NCBI GenBank assembly: GCA_021029095.1
Contig: JAJOHG010000028.1
Span: 248,001 to 312,000, forward strand
DNA from: Phellopilus nigrolimitatus
Lineage: Eukaryota; Basidiomycota; Agaricomycetes; Hymenochaetales; Hymenochaetaceae
Reading direction: 5' to 3'
DNA: 64,000 nt
A program made the translations under genes and the position numbers. The stretch's first letter is position 1. Every line of letters starts with the position of its first letter. The notes beneath the pieces were generated by a model. It was not told where the DNA came from and searched no databases. It saw only the letters and a list, made by a program, of their open reading frames with translations. Shown here in pieces: positions 1-10,999 of the stretch.

Positions 1-1
1 A

Positions 2-1180
2 TCGCCATCCTTCGAGACATTCCAGGAGCCCATGCTGGCTTTCTCTCGTGCCTACGAAGAGGCAGAAACGCCGTACGTTTTTACTTCTTCCTGCTTTCAA
101 GTGTATGTCTCATGTGTCAACAAAAACAGGTCTTCATACTCGTCGAGTAGCACGTCGTTTTCCTCGGGGTCCTCGTCACGTACGCCAGATGATATCCAAG
201 GCGGTGAAACATCCTTCGCAAGCTTCGAGCAAGTCTATCCCTCTCTGGTTCCCGATCACGCCTCACGGTTTTTACCGGAAATATTCTTGCCGCCAACCTC
301 TGATGTTGATGTCAGTGGTCTATTCCAGCCCGATGTGGCTGCACAGCACGTCCCTCCCTTCAGTACCTCTGCCGCAATGCGTTTTCCAAAGCAGCCCTTT
401 GGAGATTATTATCATAATCTTCCTCGTGATACTGTGGCTCCCGCGGCGGTCCATGACAAAAAGCGAAAAAGGACCGCGAAAGCGAACGGGAAAGGGACCG
501 CGAAATCGACCGCGAAATCGACTGCGAAGAAAGCTCCTGTTCACGCTTCCTCTTCAACGTCCCCTGTCGTGTCAATGGCCCAGCATCCGAACCCTTTTCA
601 GGATTCCCTGCCCACCTGCGCTGATGCTGCGAAGTATACTCGCGCCAATGCTCCAGCCATGTCTAGTTCCGCTCCGTATAAAATCGTAGAGTATTGCGAT
701 TTCCTCGTCCGAACTGGTCACGGAACGCTTGTCCGCTGCGGCCATGTGCTCAGCACCGATCGCGACGACGTGAAAGCCCACTTCAATAAGCACAAGAGGT
801 CTTTCGATCAAGGAGCGGACATCCCCTGCCCGTATTGTTTTGGAGCGATGAAGCGATATAGCAACATCTGCAGGCATATCGAGGACAGCCACACAATCCT
901 CAACAAGCCGAAATGCCCGACTTGCAAGGTTCCAATTACGAGGAACGACGATTTCTATAGAACTCGCCACCTTAGGTGCAAAGAACATAAAGAAGCCGTT
1001 AAAGCCTTGGCGGAAGAGGCCAAGAAGGTGTCCGGGACGGCGAGCAATAGCCTACCGGATGACAATTTAGACGGCGGGGATTTAGACGACGGGGATTTAG
1101 ACGACGGGGATTTAGAGGACGGCGACTTTGAGGATGACGACTTGGAAGATCTGAGGAGCACGAAGCGCACCCGCCATTAG
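2..1180 (+). CDS. Zinc-finger-like Pro-rich family protein, copy 1 (5'-partial)
   Basis: The frame is open from the window edge (SPSFETFQEP precedes the first Met at 32), so this is the end of a third exon, not a complete gene. It matches the last exon of copies 2 and 3 throughout. In order it holds a Ser-rich region, a basic TAK-repeat stretch (about 470-530) and three Cys/His modules. These start with CDFLVRTG...RCGH...H...H, then CPYC...C.RHIEDSH, then CPTC...H....EH. It ends in an acidic tail of GDLDD-type 5-residue repeats and STKRTRH. Family function is unknown to me; the finger-like modules and acidic and basic tracts suggest a nuclear nucleic-acid or protein-binding role (inference only). 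It is nearer in sequence to copy 3 than to copy 2. Confidence 0.75.
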   Translation, partial: SPSFETFQEPMLAFSRAYEEAETPYVFTSSCFQVYVSCVNKNRSSYSSSSTSFSSGSSSRTPDDIQGGETSFASFEQVYPSLVPDHASRFLPEIFLPPTSDVDVSGLFQPDVAAQHVPPFSTSAAMRFPKQPFGDYYHNLPRDTVAPAAVHDKKRKRTAKANGKGTAKSTAKSTAKKAPVHASSSTSPVVSMAQHPNPFQDSLPTCADAAKYTRANAPAMSSSAPYKIVEYCDFLVRTGHGTLVRCGHVLSTDRDDVKAHFNKHKRSFDQGADIPCPYCFGAMKRYSNICRHIEDSHTILNKPKCPTCKVPITRNDDFYRTRHLRCKEHKEAVKALAEEAKKVSGTASNSLPDDNLDGGDLDDGDLDDGDLEDGDFEDDDLEDLRSTKRTRH

Positions 1181-1319
1181 ACGCTTCGCTCAACGTTTAT
1201 CAATCTATTCTGTACAATTCCAGCACGTTATCAATTTTAACTTATATTATTTAAAAAGTCTCCGTTTCTTATTTACTTGCCTGTACTGTCGATTAGTTTT
1301 TATTTTTTGTGCAGTGGCT

Positions 1320-1690
1320 GCTCTTGCATTTCGGAGGACAACGCTACGTGCGGCATCTGCGAACCATATTTCGGCGCAATCTCGCTCATGACTTATTTTT
1401 AGTTTTTGATGATTTCCTTTCCTAATATTTAATCTGTCTTGCTGCTCTTCCAGAATGCTCGTTTCCTGTCCGTGTACATCTGTATCAACCATGCTCTGGT
1501 CGAGCTGTCTCAATCAGCCCTTCTATATGTGTCTTTGTCCATGCCTGACATTCGCTGCTCGCCGTCTCGATGATAGAGCAGACGCACTCCGAATCATCAC
1601 AGCCCTTCTGACCCGAAGACCGCAGCAGCTTCGGAACCAAGTTCTGTGTGAAACCTGATATAAGTCATGCGTACTATAACAAACTCCTGC
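1320..1690 (+). repeat. Inverted-repeat arm paired with 16190-16560
   Basis: Read as reverse complement, this stretch aligns with 16190-16560. Shared landmarks are the string gactTATATCAGGTT, a TGATGATTCGGAGTG block, and the AAATAAGTCATGAGCGAG block followed by a GCCGAAA..GGTTCG motif. It lies downstream of zinc-finger copy 1, and its partner lies downstream of copy 4, so it is part of the duplicated flank of this family. Confidence 0.7.
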
Positions 1691-2989
1691 GCGAAAACGG
1701 TTCGAGCCACGGATCTCACCTCAGGCCTGTCTAAATTTGACGCTGCTGCGCTTTCCGGGTAGCGGGCAGACGGCCGCGACGTTGCTGCTTAGAAGGGAGT
1801 TTATTTTTAATCTATTGTGTGCTGCAAGACGCCTCTGGACTAGAAAGCGATGCCCAAACCAGGAGCCTATAGACTACGTATGTGCGAAGGAAAATGTTGC
1901 TGCTGCCTGTCATTTTGCACTTCTGATGCGAGTATTGAGTCTCAACCTTCCGAGCTGCTCCGTACACGATACGTGCCTTGCCTTACTCTGTGTGCGTCGG
2001 ATTCGCACTTGGAGCCCCGAAGCGCCAAGTTGCCCTGCTGTGCATACCGTTTCCCGTGGCACTTTCTATGTGAGAAAAAAAGACCGAAAGTCAAGCTTGA
2101 ATGTGCGCCAGTGTGCGCCGGGCGCGTATTTTTGGGTTTGAACAACGGTCTTTTATCAGCAAGGCGACTTACTAGTAAAACAAGATATCTAGCCACTGTT
2201 TCCGGCTGAGCGCAGATCGTGCACATCTTCCTTATGTAAGGGAGACAAATTCCTTATCCTGCCATTATCCCTCGTCAGTATTTCTCCTCTATCTAGTGAA
2301 CGAAAAAGTGCAACGGAACGTGTGTACAATTTCGCGGATTGGAACCTAATTCTACATGTACAAATTTTGTAAAAAGAGAAAAGGCAGAATATTACTCGTG
2401 GGAGATAGTAGTGACGGCGATCTCAATAAGATTCCTTTTTCGAGGACCAGTCTTTATCCGAAAAGTTACGAATCCGAGGCTTCCCATTCGGTCCGAGTTC
2501 ATTCTAGGACCTGATCCGTCCGGGAACGAGAGGCGATCCGGCGGACGATCACGAAGCAAAAGGCAGCAATGAATAATGTGTTTAGCGACGACTCGTCCGG
2601 TTTCAAGGCCGCACCTAAATTGTAAGCTTGCGCGCTTTGTGGATTTGATCGCGGGTGTGTATATACAGGAGGAATTCACGAGGTGAGCCGAACCATCGGG
2701 ATCAATATTCAATTGAGTTTCCGTCTCCTAGGAGGAGAGGCGCGCGCGTAGTGACCGCATCGCCCTCGGGCCTCAGGCTCCAGGGCCTAAGTTCTCCCCC
2801 TCGGAAGAGTGAGGCACTTGCCACAAATAGCGCAGATGAACGGGGCTCGCCTCGCGTCGGCGATGTTGCAGCACAGCTGCCGTGCTGTCCCGGAAGCTGA
2901 AGATGCTATGCGCGGCGGCGGACGCATGGATGGAAATAAACCTAGGCGTGGTCTCCACAGTTACAGCGCTACGCCCGGTGGCGAGACGG

Positions 2990-2996
2990 TATATAG
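2990..2996 (+). promoter_or_regulatory. Possible TATA box upstream of the phosphatase gene
   Basis: A TATATAG string at the end of a GC-rich stretch, about 400 bases before the start codon at 3392. This would require a long 5' leader, so the assignment is weak. Confidence 0.25.
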
Positions 2997-3391
2997 AGGC
3001 TTCCCTTAGCCCTTTGCAATCCAACTATCTTCAATTTCCTTGCAATCGCTGTTGAGCTTCGAGATCTAGAGCATCTCCCATCTCCCATCTGTCATCTGCC
3101 TTCTGCCTGACGTCGACGCCACCAGACAAAGCCGCATTGTTACTGTCACATCACACAAACCCCTCGACTCTTGCCGAAAAACGCGCAACTTTCGAGCCTT
3201 CCTCAAGGTAGCTCCAATTCCCACTCTAAAAACAACACATAATAGCCTCTGTACGTGCCATCCACTTCTCCCCAATCGAACCCTTCACTTCAAATACCAC
3301 TCGCCAAATGTCTTGATCCACCTCTTGGCACGCCGCTGTGGCCCCGTAACACGGTAGCAACCAGAGCTGTGGGCGCGACAACGAGAACACA

Positions 3392-4246
3392 ATGGCGGCC
3401 AAGAACGCCTTAAAAGCAGCACGCGCGCTGACCCAGAACGCCTCCCACTTTCTGCAGCACACCACGACGAGCACCCACACATCGACACCGACACCGACAC
3501 CGACACCGAATACGAATACGAACATGGCGACCGTCGGCACGATCCCCATGCACCTCCAGCCGCAGGCCATGGCGTCTGCCTTCAAGACGCCCCTCCCCCG
3601 CCCCATCGGACTCCGGAAACCCATTCCGAACTCGTACTGGGCGACGCCGAACCTCCTCGCGTGCGAGTACCCGTGGGCGCCGAGCACCCCGCACCCGAAG
3701 CTCGATGCCCTCCTCGCCGCAGGCGTGCGCACGTAAGCGCCCCGTGTCTCTTCGTCAACCCGCGCAGCCCGCTGACAGCCCGCCCCCCGCAGATTCATCG
3801 ACCTCACCGAGTGCGGCGAGCTCATCGGCTACCAGCAGCTGCTGCCCGTGCGCGCGCAGTTCTGCGGGCTGCCCGCCGCGGACGTGCACGCGATCGAGTA
3901 CTTCCGCTTCCCGATCCCGGACCGCAAGTGCCCCGAGTCGATGGACTTCCTCGCGAGCATCCTCGACGTCCTGAACGCGTGCGAGCGCCGCGGGCGCGTC
4001 GCGGCCGTGCACTGCCGCGGGGGCATCGGGCGCACGGGCACCGTCGTCGGCTGCTGGCTCGTCGAGAGCGCGCGCGCGCACGACGGCGAGGAGGCGCTCC
4101 GCATGATCGCCGCGGAGTGGAAGACCGTCGAGAAGTGCGGCCGCTTCCCGTGCAGCCCCGAGACGGGCCCCCAGTTCGAGTTCGTGCGCAATTTCAAAAA
4201 GCTCCCCACGCGACGCGCGGACGGTTCGATCGAGGCGCACTGGTGA
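3392..4246 (+). CDS. Cysteine-based protein phosphatase (dual-specificity/tyrosine type)
   Basis: Two exons, 3392-3732 and 3793-4246 (donor GTAAGC, acceptor CGCAG), give 264 residues. The active-site P-loop HCRGGIGRT places the nucleophile at Cys188 and the phosphate-binding Arg at 194. Asp157 in FPIPDRK is the likely general acid. Upstream come NSYW..PNLLACEYPW and GV.TFIDLTE, typical of the compact phosphatase family sometimes linked to ADP-ribosylglycohydrolases. The N-terminus has a Thr-Pro run from a CACCGA microsatellite and is probably disordered. The start could instead be Met45 (3524), which follows this run. It would hydrolyse phosphoester bonds on protein or small substrates; the actual substrate cannot be told. 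It sits alone between zinc-finger copy 1 and the YCII gene. Confidence 0.85.
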
Positions 4247-5075
4247 GGGGGGGACGGGCGGACGGGCGCCGGCGGCGGCGCTCCGTGCGTCCCGCGTTAC
4301 TGTTTGGTGTCTGTTTTCGTATCATCTGTTTTTGGTGCGTACGTTCCGTCTTGGCGTATCGCCGCGTTCTTTGCTGACTTTCGTCTTCTCCTTTAGGGTC
4401 TTTCTTCAAGCCTCGTCTGTATTTACCAGCGCCCCGTTCATCTTCCGTCCCAAACTTCCCCGCACTTCTTCCCCGCATCATCTCATGGACTATCTATTCT
4501 CTGGTTCTTCTTTTTCGCTGCTCTCATCGACATCAATATTCTTTTTCGTCTCCCCAAGATCGCTGCGTTTGCTTTTTCTCCTGGTCCAATCTGCGCTCGT
4601 CTCTAGAATCCTTCTTTTTCCTTGGTCTATGCTGTACATATATGTTCCGGTTTCCGGTTTCCGTTTTCTCTGTTTCCCGCCTAAGCATTCGCACATGTCG
4701 GAGTACATACGTGTATATAGTAAGTAGAACGTAGAATCTCCAATATCTCTGTAATAGCACAGGACATTTGCAAGCTTTGAGTTCTGTAGTGTCTTGTGTC
4801 CTACGTGCCGTCAAACGGCGGGCCAAATGCGAAATCCGCATTCTCGGTGCGTATGTAACTTGCGTCGAGTCTGAGAAAGAAACTCTAAAGACATGGCACC
4901 AACGTCAATCGTGCCAGAATCAATACAAGAATATATATACCATCTGCCAAGGTGCACGCCAAAGTAGCGCGTACATATATGCCTTGCAACACTACTATCC
5001 CGGAAGAAGCTGCAACAAGCTGGGCGTTCCAGTACTACAAGACCTTTTTCTTCACTCATATGAGTAATTTCTGTT
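4247..5075. other. Intergenic, no gene seen
   Basis: A convergent spacer between the phosphatase (+) and the YCII gene (-). It is pyrimidine-rich at 4370-4620, which fits 3' untranslated sequence. No conserved open frame was recognised. Confidence 0.5.
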
Positions 5076-5670
5076 TTACTCCGGCAGGGCGAGGCCCGCG
5101 AACGGCAGGATGACGAGGCGCTCTGGGTCCCACTGCCCACACGCAGATTTAAAAAAAAAAAAAAAAAAAAAAGAGATCGGAAGTCAGCCCAGCGGAACAC
5201 GGCGGCGGATATTTCAGTACGAAATATAAATGCACGCACCACGCCGCTCGTGTAGTAGACGTCGCGCTCGACGACCGCGCGCACGGCGTCGAGCGACGCG
5301 GCCTGGTAGATCAGCACCGAGCCGACCATCGTCTGCGGCGCGCCCGGCGCGGCGATCGACTCCGGGCTGAGCAGCGCGCGGCCCAGCTCTGTGTATATCC
5401 CATCCCATTCCATTTTTATTTTATTTTATGTTATTGGGGCGGAGGCAGACCGGCCGGCCGGGGGCGAAATGTATGCGATTTTTGAGAATAGAAGTTGATA
5501 ATGGAGTGGGAAAGGGAAAGGGACGCACTGAGTGTCACCGCGCCGGAGAGCGCCTTCGCGGTCTCGAGGTGCTTCTCGCGCACGGCGAGGCGCCGCGCGA
5601 GGCTGCCCGCGTCCGTCTTGTCTGGCGCGAACAGCAAGAACTGGTACACGGGGGGCTGTGAGTCGGTCAT
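5076..5670 (-). CDS. YCII-domain (YciI-like) protein
   Basis: Three exons on the minus strand, 5670-5529, 5388-5240 and 5132-5076, join in phase to 115 residues, the usual size for a single YCII domain. The start MTDSQPPVYQFLLFAPDKTD, the middle LGRALLSPES..MVGSVLIYQA, and the end VYYTSGV-WDPERLVILPF follow the family pattern of a ferredoxin-like fold that ends with a conserved DPY..GVW-like stretch. Such proteins are small dimeric enzymes or binding proteins, mostly uncharacterised in fungi. The second intron contains a run of about 22 T on the coding strand next to its acceptor, seen as an A-run at about 5151-5172. Confidence 0.85.
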
Positions 5671-5774
5671 TTTCTTTGTTGTTTTTGTTTTTCGGGGCTG
5701 GGGAGGCGCGGGGTCGTACGAGAGATAAGATGTACTGGTATGGATTGTACGTTGCGGGCCGCGCCGCCCTCGTG

Positions 5775-5782
5775 TTTATAAA
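5775..5782 (-). promoter_or_regulatory. TATA box of the YCII gene
   Basis: TTTATAAA, about 105 bases upstream of the ATG at 5670 on the minus strand. A good match in consensus and distance. Confidence 0.45.
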
Positions 5783-6629
5783 GAGGAGATTCGGCGGTCG
5801 GACGGGATATACTTTGTCAGACTTGGGATTGAGCTGCAGCGCCGCGAGTCGCCGAGGCGGCCCGCCGACTCCGCTGCGTAGTGTCCGAAACTGCTGAGAT
5901 GACGTACTTGCTTCTGGAGAACGCATGTCGATGTTGATAACCATCATCATGACTCGAGGCCCGTCGGGATTCGGTCTTATTCTGACACTTCAAAGGAAAG
6001 AGCGCAAATAACATGCGAATTGTTCCAAAAATATCGTCATGCTCCCAGTGTACTTTCGGAATTCTCGTCCTTACTTTCTCTTAAAAAAAAATCAGATCAG
6101 CGTGGGAAGTCTTTCGTATGTGATCCGAGGATCTGTGTGCATTGCACTGTCAGTGAATAGTCAGCGTCCGCCGCCAAAAGCTGCGCATACTCCCGAGATC
6201 CATATGCGAAACGGTACAAGTCGACACCATCTCGAGCGTTTGATCTGGAGACATAGGCCGAAGTAGTGCAACAGCTATGACGGCTCCGCAGGTGGCAATT
6301 CACAGGAGATACCAAAGTTTTGTGGCTCGGAGGTAAACGTGGATCACTTCTGCGTAATATTTCATTGCACCTTCGATAATTTAAGCTCGGATATTTGAGC
6401 GATGCACTCCATGAAAAATAGTTGTGATGTAGCAGTATCGCGAGCCTCTCTTAGCCATACCGACTTAAGTACGAGAACGATAGCCGGCATTGTCACTGCG
6501 CAGAAAATAAGAACTAATCGACAGTACAGGCAGGTAAATAAGAAAGGGATACTTTTTAAATAATATAAGTTAAAATTGATAACGTGCTGAAATTGTACAG
6601 AGTAGATTGATAAACGCCGAACAAAGCGT

Positions 6630-8603
6630 CTAATGGCGGGCGCGCTTCGTACTCCTCAGATCTTCCAAGTCGTCATCCTCAAAGTCGCCGTCCTCTAAAT
6701 CCCCGCCCTCTAAATTGTCATCCGGTAGGCTATTGCTCGCCGTCCTGGACGCCTCCTTGGTCTTTTCCAGCAAAGCTTTTACGACCCATTCATGTTCACT
6801 TGCAAAATGGCGAGTTATGTAAAAATCGTCATTCCTTGTTATTAGAACACCGCAAATGGTGCATCTCGGCTTGTTAAGAATGGTATGCGTGTCCTCGATG
6901 TGCCTGCAAATGCTGGTGTATCGAAGCATCTTAGGACAATATGGGCAGGGAACGTCCGCATCTTGATTGAAAGCCCTCTTGTGTTTGTTGAAGTGGGCTT
7001 TCACGTCGTCGCGATCAGTGCTGAGGGTATGGCCGCAGCGGGAGAGCGTTCCGTCACGATTTCGAACGATGAAATCGCAAGACTCTACCGTTTTATACGG
7101 AGCGGAACTAGAAAGAGCGGGCGCGTCGGCACGACGATACCTCGCAGCATTGGTGCAGGTGGGCAGTGAATCGTGAAAGGGGTTCTGCTGCTGGGTCATT
7201 GACACGGCAGGGGACGTTGAGGAGGAAGCGTGCACAGGAGCTTTCTTCGCGGTCCTTTTCGCGTTCGGTTTCGCGGTCCTTTTACGCTTCTTATCCTGCA
7301 CCACCGCGGGAACCACAGTCTCACGAGGAGGAAGATTATGATAGGTATTTCCAAAGGGCTGCTTTGGAAAGGGCGTGGTGGCAGAGGTACAAAAGGGAGG
7401 GACGTGCTGTGCAGCCACTCCGGTCTGGAATAGACCGCTGGCATCGAAATCAAAGTTTGATGGCAAAAATATTTCCGGTAATGACGGTGCAGCGTAATCG
7501 GGAACCAGAGAGGGGTTGAATTGCTCGAAGTTTACGAAGGATGTTTCGCTGCCTTGGATATAATCCGGCGTACGCGACGAGGACCCCGAGGAAAACGACG
7601 TGCTACCCGACGAGTAAGAAGACCTGGTTTTGTTGACGCATGAGACATACATTTGTAAGCAGGAAGAATTAAAGACGTACGAAGATTCTGCCTCTTCGAA
7701 AGTACGAGAGAAAGCGAGCATGGACTCTTGTACTGACTCGAAGGATGGTGATGCGAAAGTCGGTTGGAAAGCAAAGCTTTCCGGGAGGCCTCGCCTTGGA
7801 GCGCATGTTCTCGGTGCGTCGATCGGAAGGCTCTGAAGAGGAGGGAGAGGGGGGAGAGGGGGGAGAGGGAGAGGAAAGAGAGGAGGGAGAGGAAGGGGAG
7901 GAAGAAAATCCGTAGGTAAATTTATGGCTGACGCCATGAAAGGGGGCCCTTGTCTAGGAGCACATGCTCTTGGTTCATTAATAGGGAGAGGAGGGAGAGG
8001 TGGGAGAGGAGGGAGCGCGAGAAAGTCAGTATTCAAATCTGTGGCTGATGACACGAGATCGAATAGGAGAGCCGTTTCAGCGTCAAGCTCTTCTGACGGA
8101 ACATAAAAATCTGACGCATTTAACGCGCTTAACGCGTCCGACGCGTCGTATTGTCTCGGGGTACTGCTTGATTGACATGCTTAGGATTATGAACAAAGGA
8201 GACGGTGCGGGCCACATACCTTGCAGTCGCTTCAAGTTGCGGCAGTGCGTACCCCAGAGTCTGCCATGGATCGAAATCTATGGCGGGGATATCGCCAAGG
8301 TCGAAGAGACCGGTATTTGGGATGCCTTGTTCCAAGTTGGTCAACGGTGTCATGGTGTGGCTCGAGCCGTGGCTGAACGCGCCGCTGGTATCAGCCCGCA
8401 ACATCCTAATCGTGGTTCATGAAACGTTAACCGAAAGAATGCGTGGCCGAGGTAGAATAGACCGAAACTTACTCGGCGGGCCACTGTGGCAGAACACACT
8501 GTGGAAGAACAACTTGTGGCAGAGCGGATCCATCCGTACCGACTGACTCTGCCGGTAGAAAAGCGTTCGAGAACGAGTTCATGTATCCTAGATCTTCGCC
8601 CAT
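6630..8603 (-). CDS. Zinc-finger-like Pro-rich family protein, copy 2
   Basis: Exons 8603-8473, 8405-8220 and 8163-6630 join in phase (donors GTAAGT and GTATGT; acceptors TTAG and GCAG) to 616 residues. Exon 1 encodes MGEDLGYMNSFSNAFLPAES. Exon 2 encodes an acidic, hydrophobic stretch with DLGDIPAIDFDPWQ. Exon 3 starts with DASDALSALNASDFYVPSEE, then long Pro-Leu-Pro-Pro tracts in two blocks, a Ser-rich region, a short basic KKRKRTAK segment, three Cys/His modules near residues 460-560 and a short acidic tail. The modules read CDFIVRNRDGTLSRCGH, CPYCPKMLRY..CRHIEDTH and CTICGVLITR..FYITRHFASEH. No family I know by name fits as a whole. Its tail and basic repeats are shorter than in copies 1 and 3. 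Confidence 0.75.
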
Positions 8604-9821
8604 GTCTATTGAAGGATGTTGATGTGCGACGTTGTTGGTGTGAGGCGTTGTAGAAGGGAGAGATGGTGTGAGTGTGGATGAGGCAGAGACGTGAAAGAAG
8701 TGAGTCTCTTAAACCGAGGTCACGCGTTCTGGCTCAGCCACCCGGCACGCGTTTTGGCGCTTGGACCAACGCTGGGGCAGTAAAACCACTTCAGCCAGTT
8801 ATCCCGCTTTGTTGACGAGTTAGGGAATTTGCTTTGGCCTTCCTTCCTCATCACCAATAAAAGTTCCAGTCAGCCACGATACGAGCGCGAGTTCTGTGAC
8901 AAGCCAATTCCCGGTGCTAGAATAGCAACCCGAACACCTTCCCTTTCCGCCATTTTATTGGACGTTGAATACGTGTGCAGTGAAAAGGCCATTAAGCTAG
9001 AAAGTCTAAATTATATTAGACTTCATAGCATAATGCTTTCGAGACGAGGGGAAACGCTCAGCTTCAAGGTACTCGCAGAGTACCCACCTTCAAAAGCTAA
9101 CATGCAGGAAGATGCATTGTCGAGCGGTAAGCTGGGTCTCTAATTTCCGGTTGACATGTCGTAGCGACTCACCGCTCTCTCATCTCGAACAACAAGCGGG
9201 TCTGAATATGTCTCTTCAGCTATCCTAGCCCTGCTCCAGGGTCGGAGTTTTCATTGACACTAGTGAGCAGGAAGGCAGATCCTTTTGCGAGGGATGGGAG
9301 AGAAGGGAACGCTAAAAGCACTGAGACATCGCGAAACGACTCCAGTTATGGACAAGACTGTCAACTCAAGACAATTGTTCGCTCAGCATTCTTGCTAGAT
9401 CTGAGTCCTTGCGGCCACCGGAACTATACCTTGGCTTTGTCTTATACACGCGCTTCCATTACATTCAGTTTTCAGTTTCTTGCAAGTCAGAATAAACGTG
9501 GGTTTGTCTGATTGAACCGACCTTAGCCTCGCTCGTGGACTGGGAAATTGATGTATATTGCGAGGAACGGATTAGACTCCAACGGTTTTCTAGGACACAA
9601 CTCACCATCATTTCATCTACCATAGCAATAACCGGTCAAAATCGCGCAAGTACCAGCTTTCAATTGCTTTCGAAACCAAATCCGTTTGACAAATCACACT
9701 AGCGCTGACACGATATTATAGACTGTGCTTTTGCGCTGCACGACGCGCTCAGTACAATGTAACCGTTGCACACAGAAAATGCGAATATGATTCGACAAAC
9801 TGTCACGAGCTTTCCACATCC

Positions 9822-10154
9822 ATGCAAACACCGGGAGAGCTCAAAGCAAGTCCTGTACCGACTATGCTTGAAGCTGAAAGCGACGTGCGCGTGCATCTGA
9901 TCCAGAAGATGTCGTTTTCATGCAGCACAGAGACGGTTCGGCGTGATCTAGGAAAAAATTCCATGTCGTCCAGGCGAGAGACACATATCTTGACAGCGAC
10001 AGAGGCAAGCGAGGAGATTGTTGGCAAAATCGTCAAAAGTCTTCAACTCGATGCTGACAACGGCGACAAGCGAAACGTCGTTTTAGCCTTTTCGGGAATT
10101 ACACGTACTACGCGCTGGCTCCGCGGAGGCCGAACTCATCCTCGAAATTTTTAA
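9822..10154 (+). other. Duplicated short open frame, doubtful gene
   Basis: A 110-codon frame starting MQTPGELKASPVPTMLEAES, repeated in unit B at 14182 as MQTPGEPKASPAPTMLEAES. The two agree to LQLDA and then diverge after an indel. Many of the differences are amino-acid changing, so coding constraint is not evident. It could be the shared flank of the duplication and nothing more. Confidence 0.2.
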
Positions 10155-10246
10155 TTGAAGGTTCGTACAATGTTGTGTAGCTTGAATTCTCTACGTTAGT
10201 GATGTTTAAGCAGTAGATTCCAATACAATCTCGCTGCGTACAGTGT

Positions 10247-10267
10247 GATATTGAGATTCTCAATATC
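10247..10267. repeat. Perfect hairpin at the unit A/unit B junction
   Basis: Arms 10247-10256 (GATATTGAGA) and 10258-10267 (TCTCAATATC) with a one-base loop. The same GATATTGAGA string ends unit B, where it opens a longer palindrome at 14613-14654. Confidence 0.75.
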
Positions 10268-10999
10268 TCATCATGACTCGATGCCCGTCGGGATTCGGTC
10301 TTATTCTGACACACCATCACCATTACTCGAGGCCGTCTTATTCTGATACTTCAAAGGAAAAAGAGCAAATAATGTGAAATTTATTTCAAAAATCTCGGCA
10401 TGTCCCTAGTGTACTTTCAGAACATTCTCGTCCTTACTTTCTCCTAAAAAGCCAACAAAGATCAGTGTGGGAAGTCTTTATGTGATCCGAGAGGACTGAC
10501 AGTGGATAGTCAGCATCCGCCGCCCAAAGCTGCGCATACTCCAGAGATCCGTACGCGAAGCGGCACAAACCGGCGCCATCTCGAGTGCTTCATCTGGAAG
10601 CATAAGCGAACAAAGGGTCGAAGTAGTGCAACCGCTATGACGGCTCCGCGGGTGGCAAATCACAGGAAAATATCGAAGTTTTGTGGCTCGGAGGTAATCG
10701 CGGATCGTGTAATAGTTCATTTGCATGAAAAAAGGCAGTATTGTTCGCCTTTTATACTAGTCTACTACACACACTCTCTTACTTTCTTTTGAACTCGACG
10801 GATTATAGTCGGCCTGCACGGACCATACCGACCCAAATACGAGTACGATATCCCAGTATTGTTACTTCGCCAGAAATAGGAACTAGTCGACAGTACAGGC
10901 AAGTAGATATGAAATGGGAGACTTTTTAAATAGTATAAGTTAAAATTAATAACGTGCTGAAATTGTACAGAATAGATTGATAAACGTTGAGCGAAGCGT

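Larger units (their letters stand above)
1181..3391. other. Intergenic: flank shared with the zinc-finger cluster, then no recognisable gene
   Basis: The first 130 bases downstream of copy 1 match, in inverted orientation, the 3' flanks of copies 2 and 3 (6530-6629 and 10900-10999). Bases about 1320-1690 match, inverted, the segment 16190-16560. The rest, about 1700-3390, gives only short unsupported open frames. The last part is probably promoter and 5' leader of the phosphatase gene. Confidence 0.6.
5940..10267. repeat. Tandem duplication unit A (about 4.3 kb) with zinc-finger copy 2
   Basis: Direct repeat with unit B. Shared landmarks keep a near-constant offset: the CGGGATTCGGTCTTATTCTG block at 5966 and 10287, the gene stop at 6630 and 11000 (offset 4370), the start codons at 8603 and 13009 (4406), and the CGATATTATAGACTGTGC block near 9711 and 14075 (about 4364). 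Homology covers coding and intergenic sequence alike, so this was a segmental event and not retroposition. Confidence 0.8.

Noticed and set aside
1695..1725. GGTTCGAGCC string resembling a tRNA T-arm
   Set aside because: No cloverleaf; it occurs in unrelated intergenic sequence.
3060..3110. CATCTCCCATCT/GTCATCTGCC short repeats as a CRISPR or array
   Set aside because: Only two or three imperfect short units without spacers, in a eukaryotic genome.
3661..4377. 238-codon Arg-rich plus-strand frame
   Set aside because: Overlaps the phosphatase exon in another frame; the phosphatase motifs decide the true frame.
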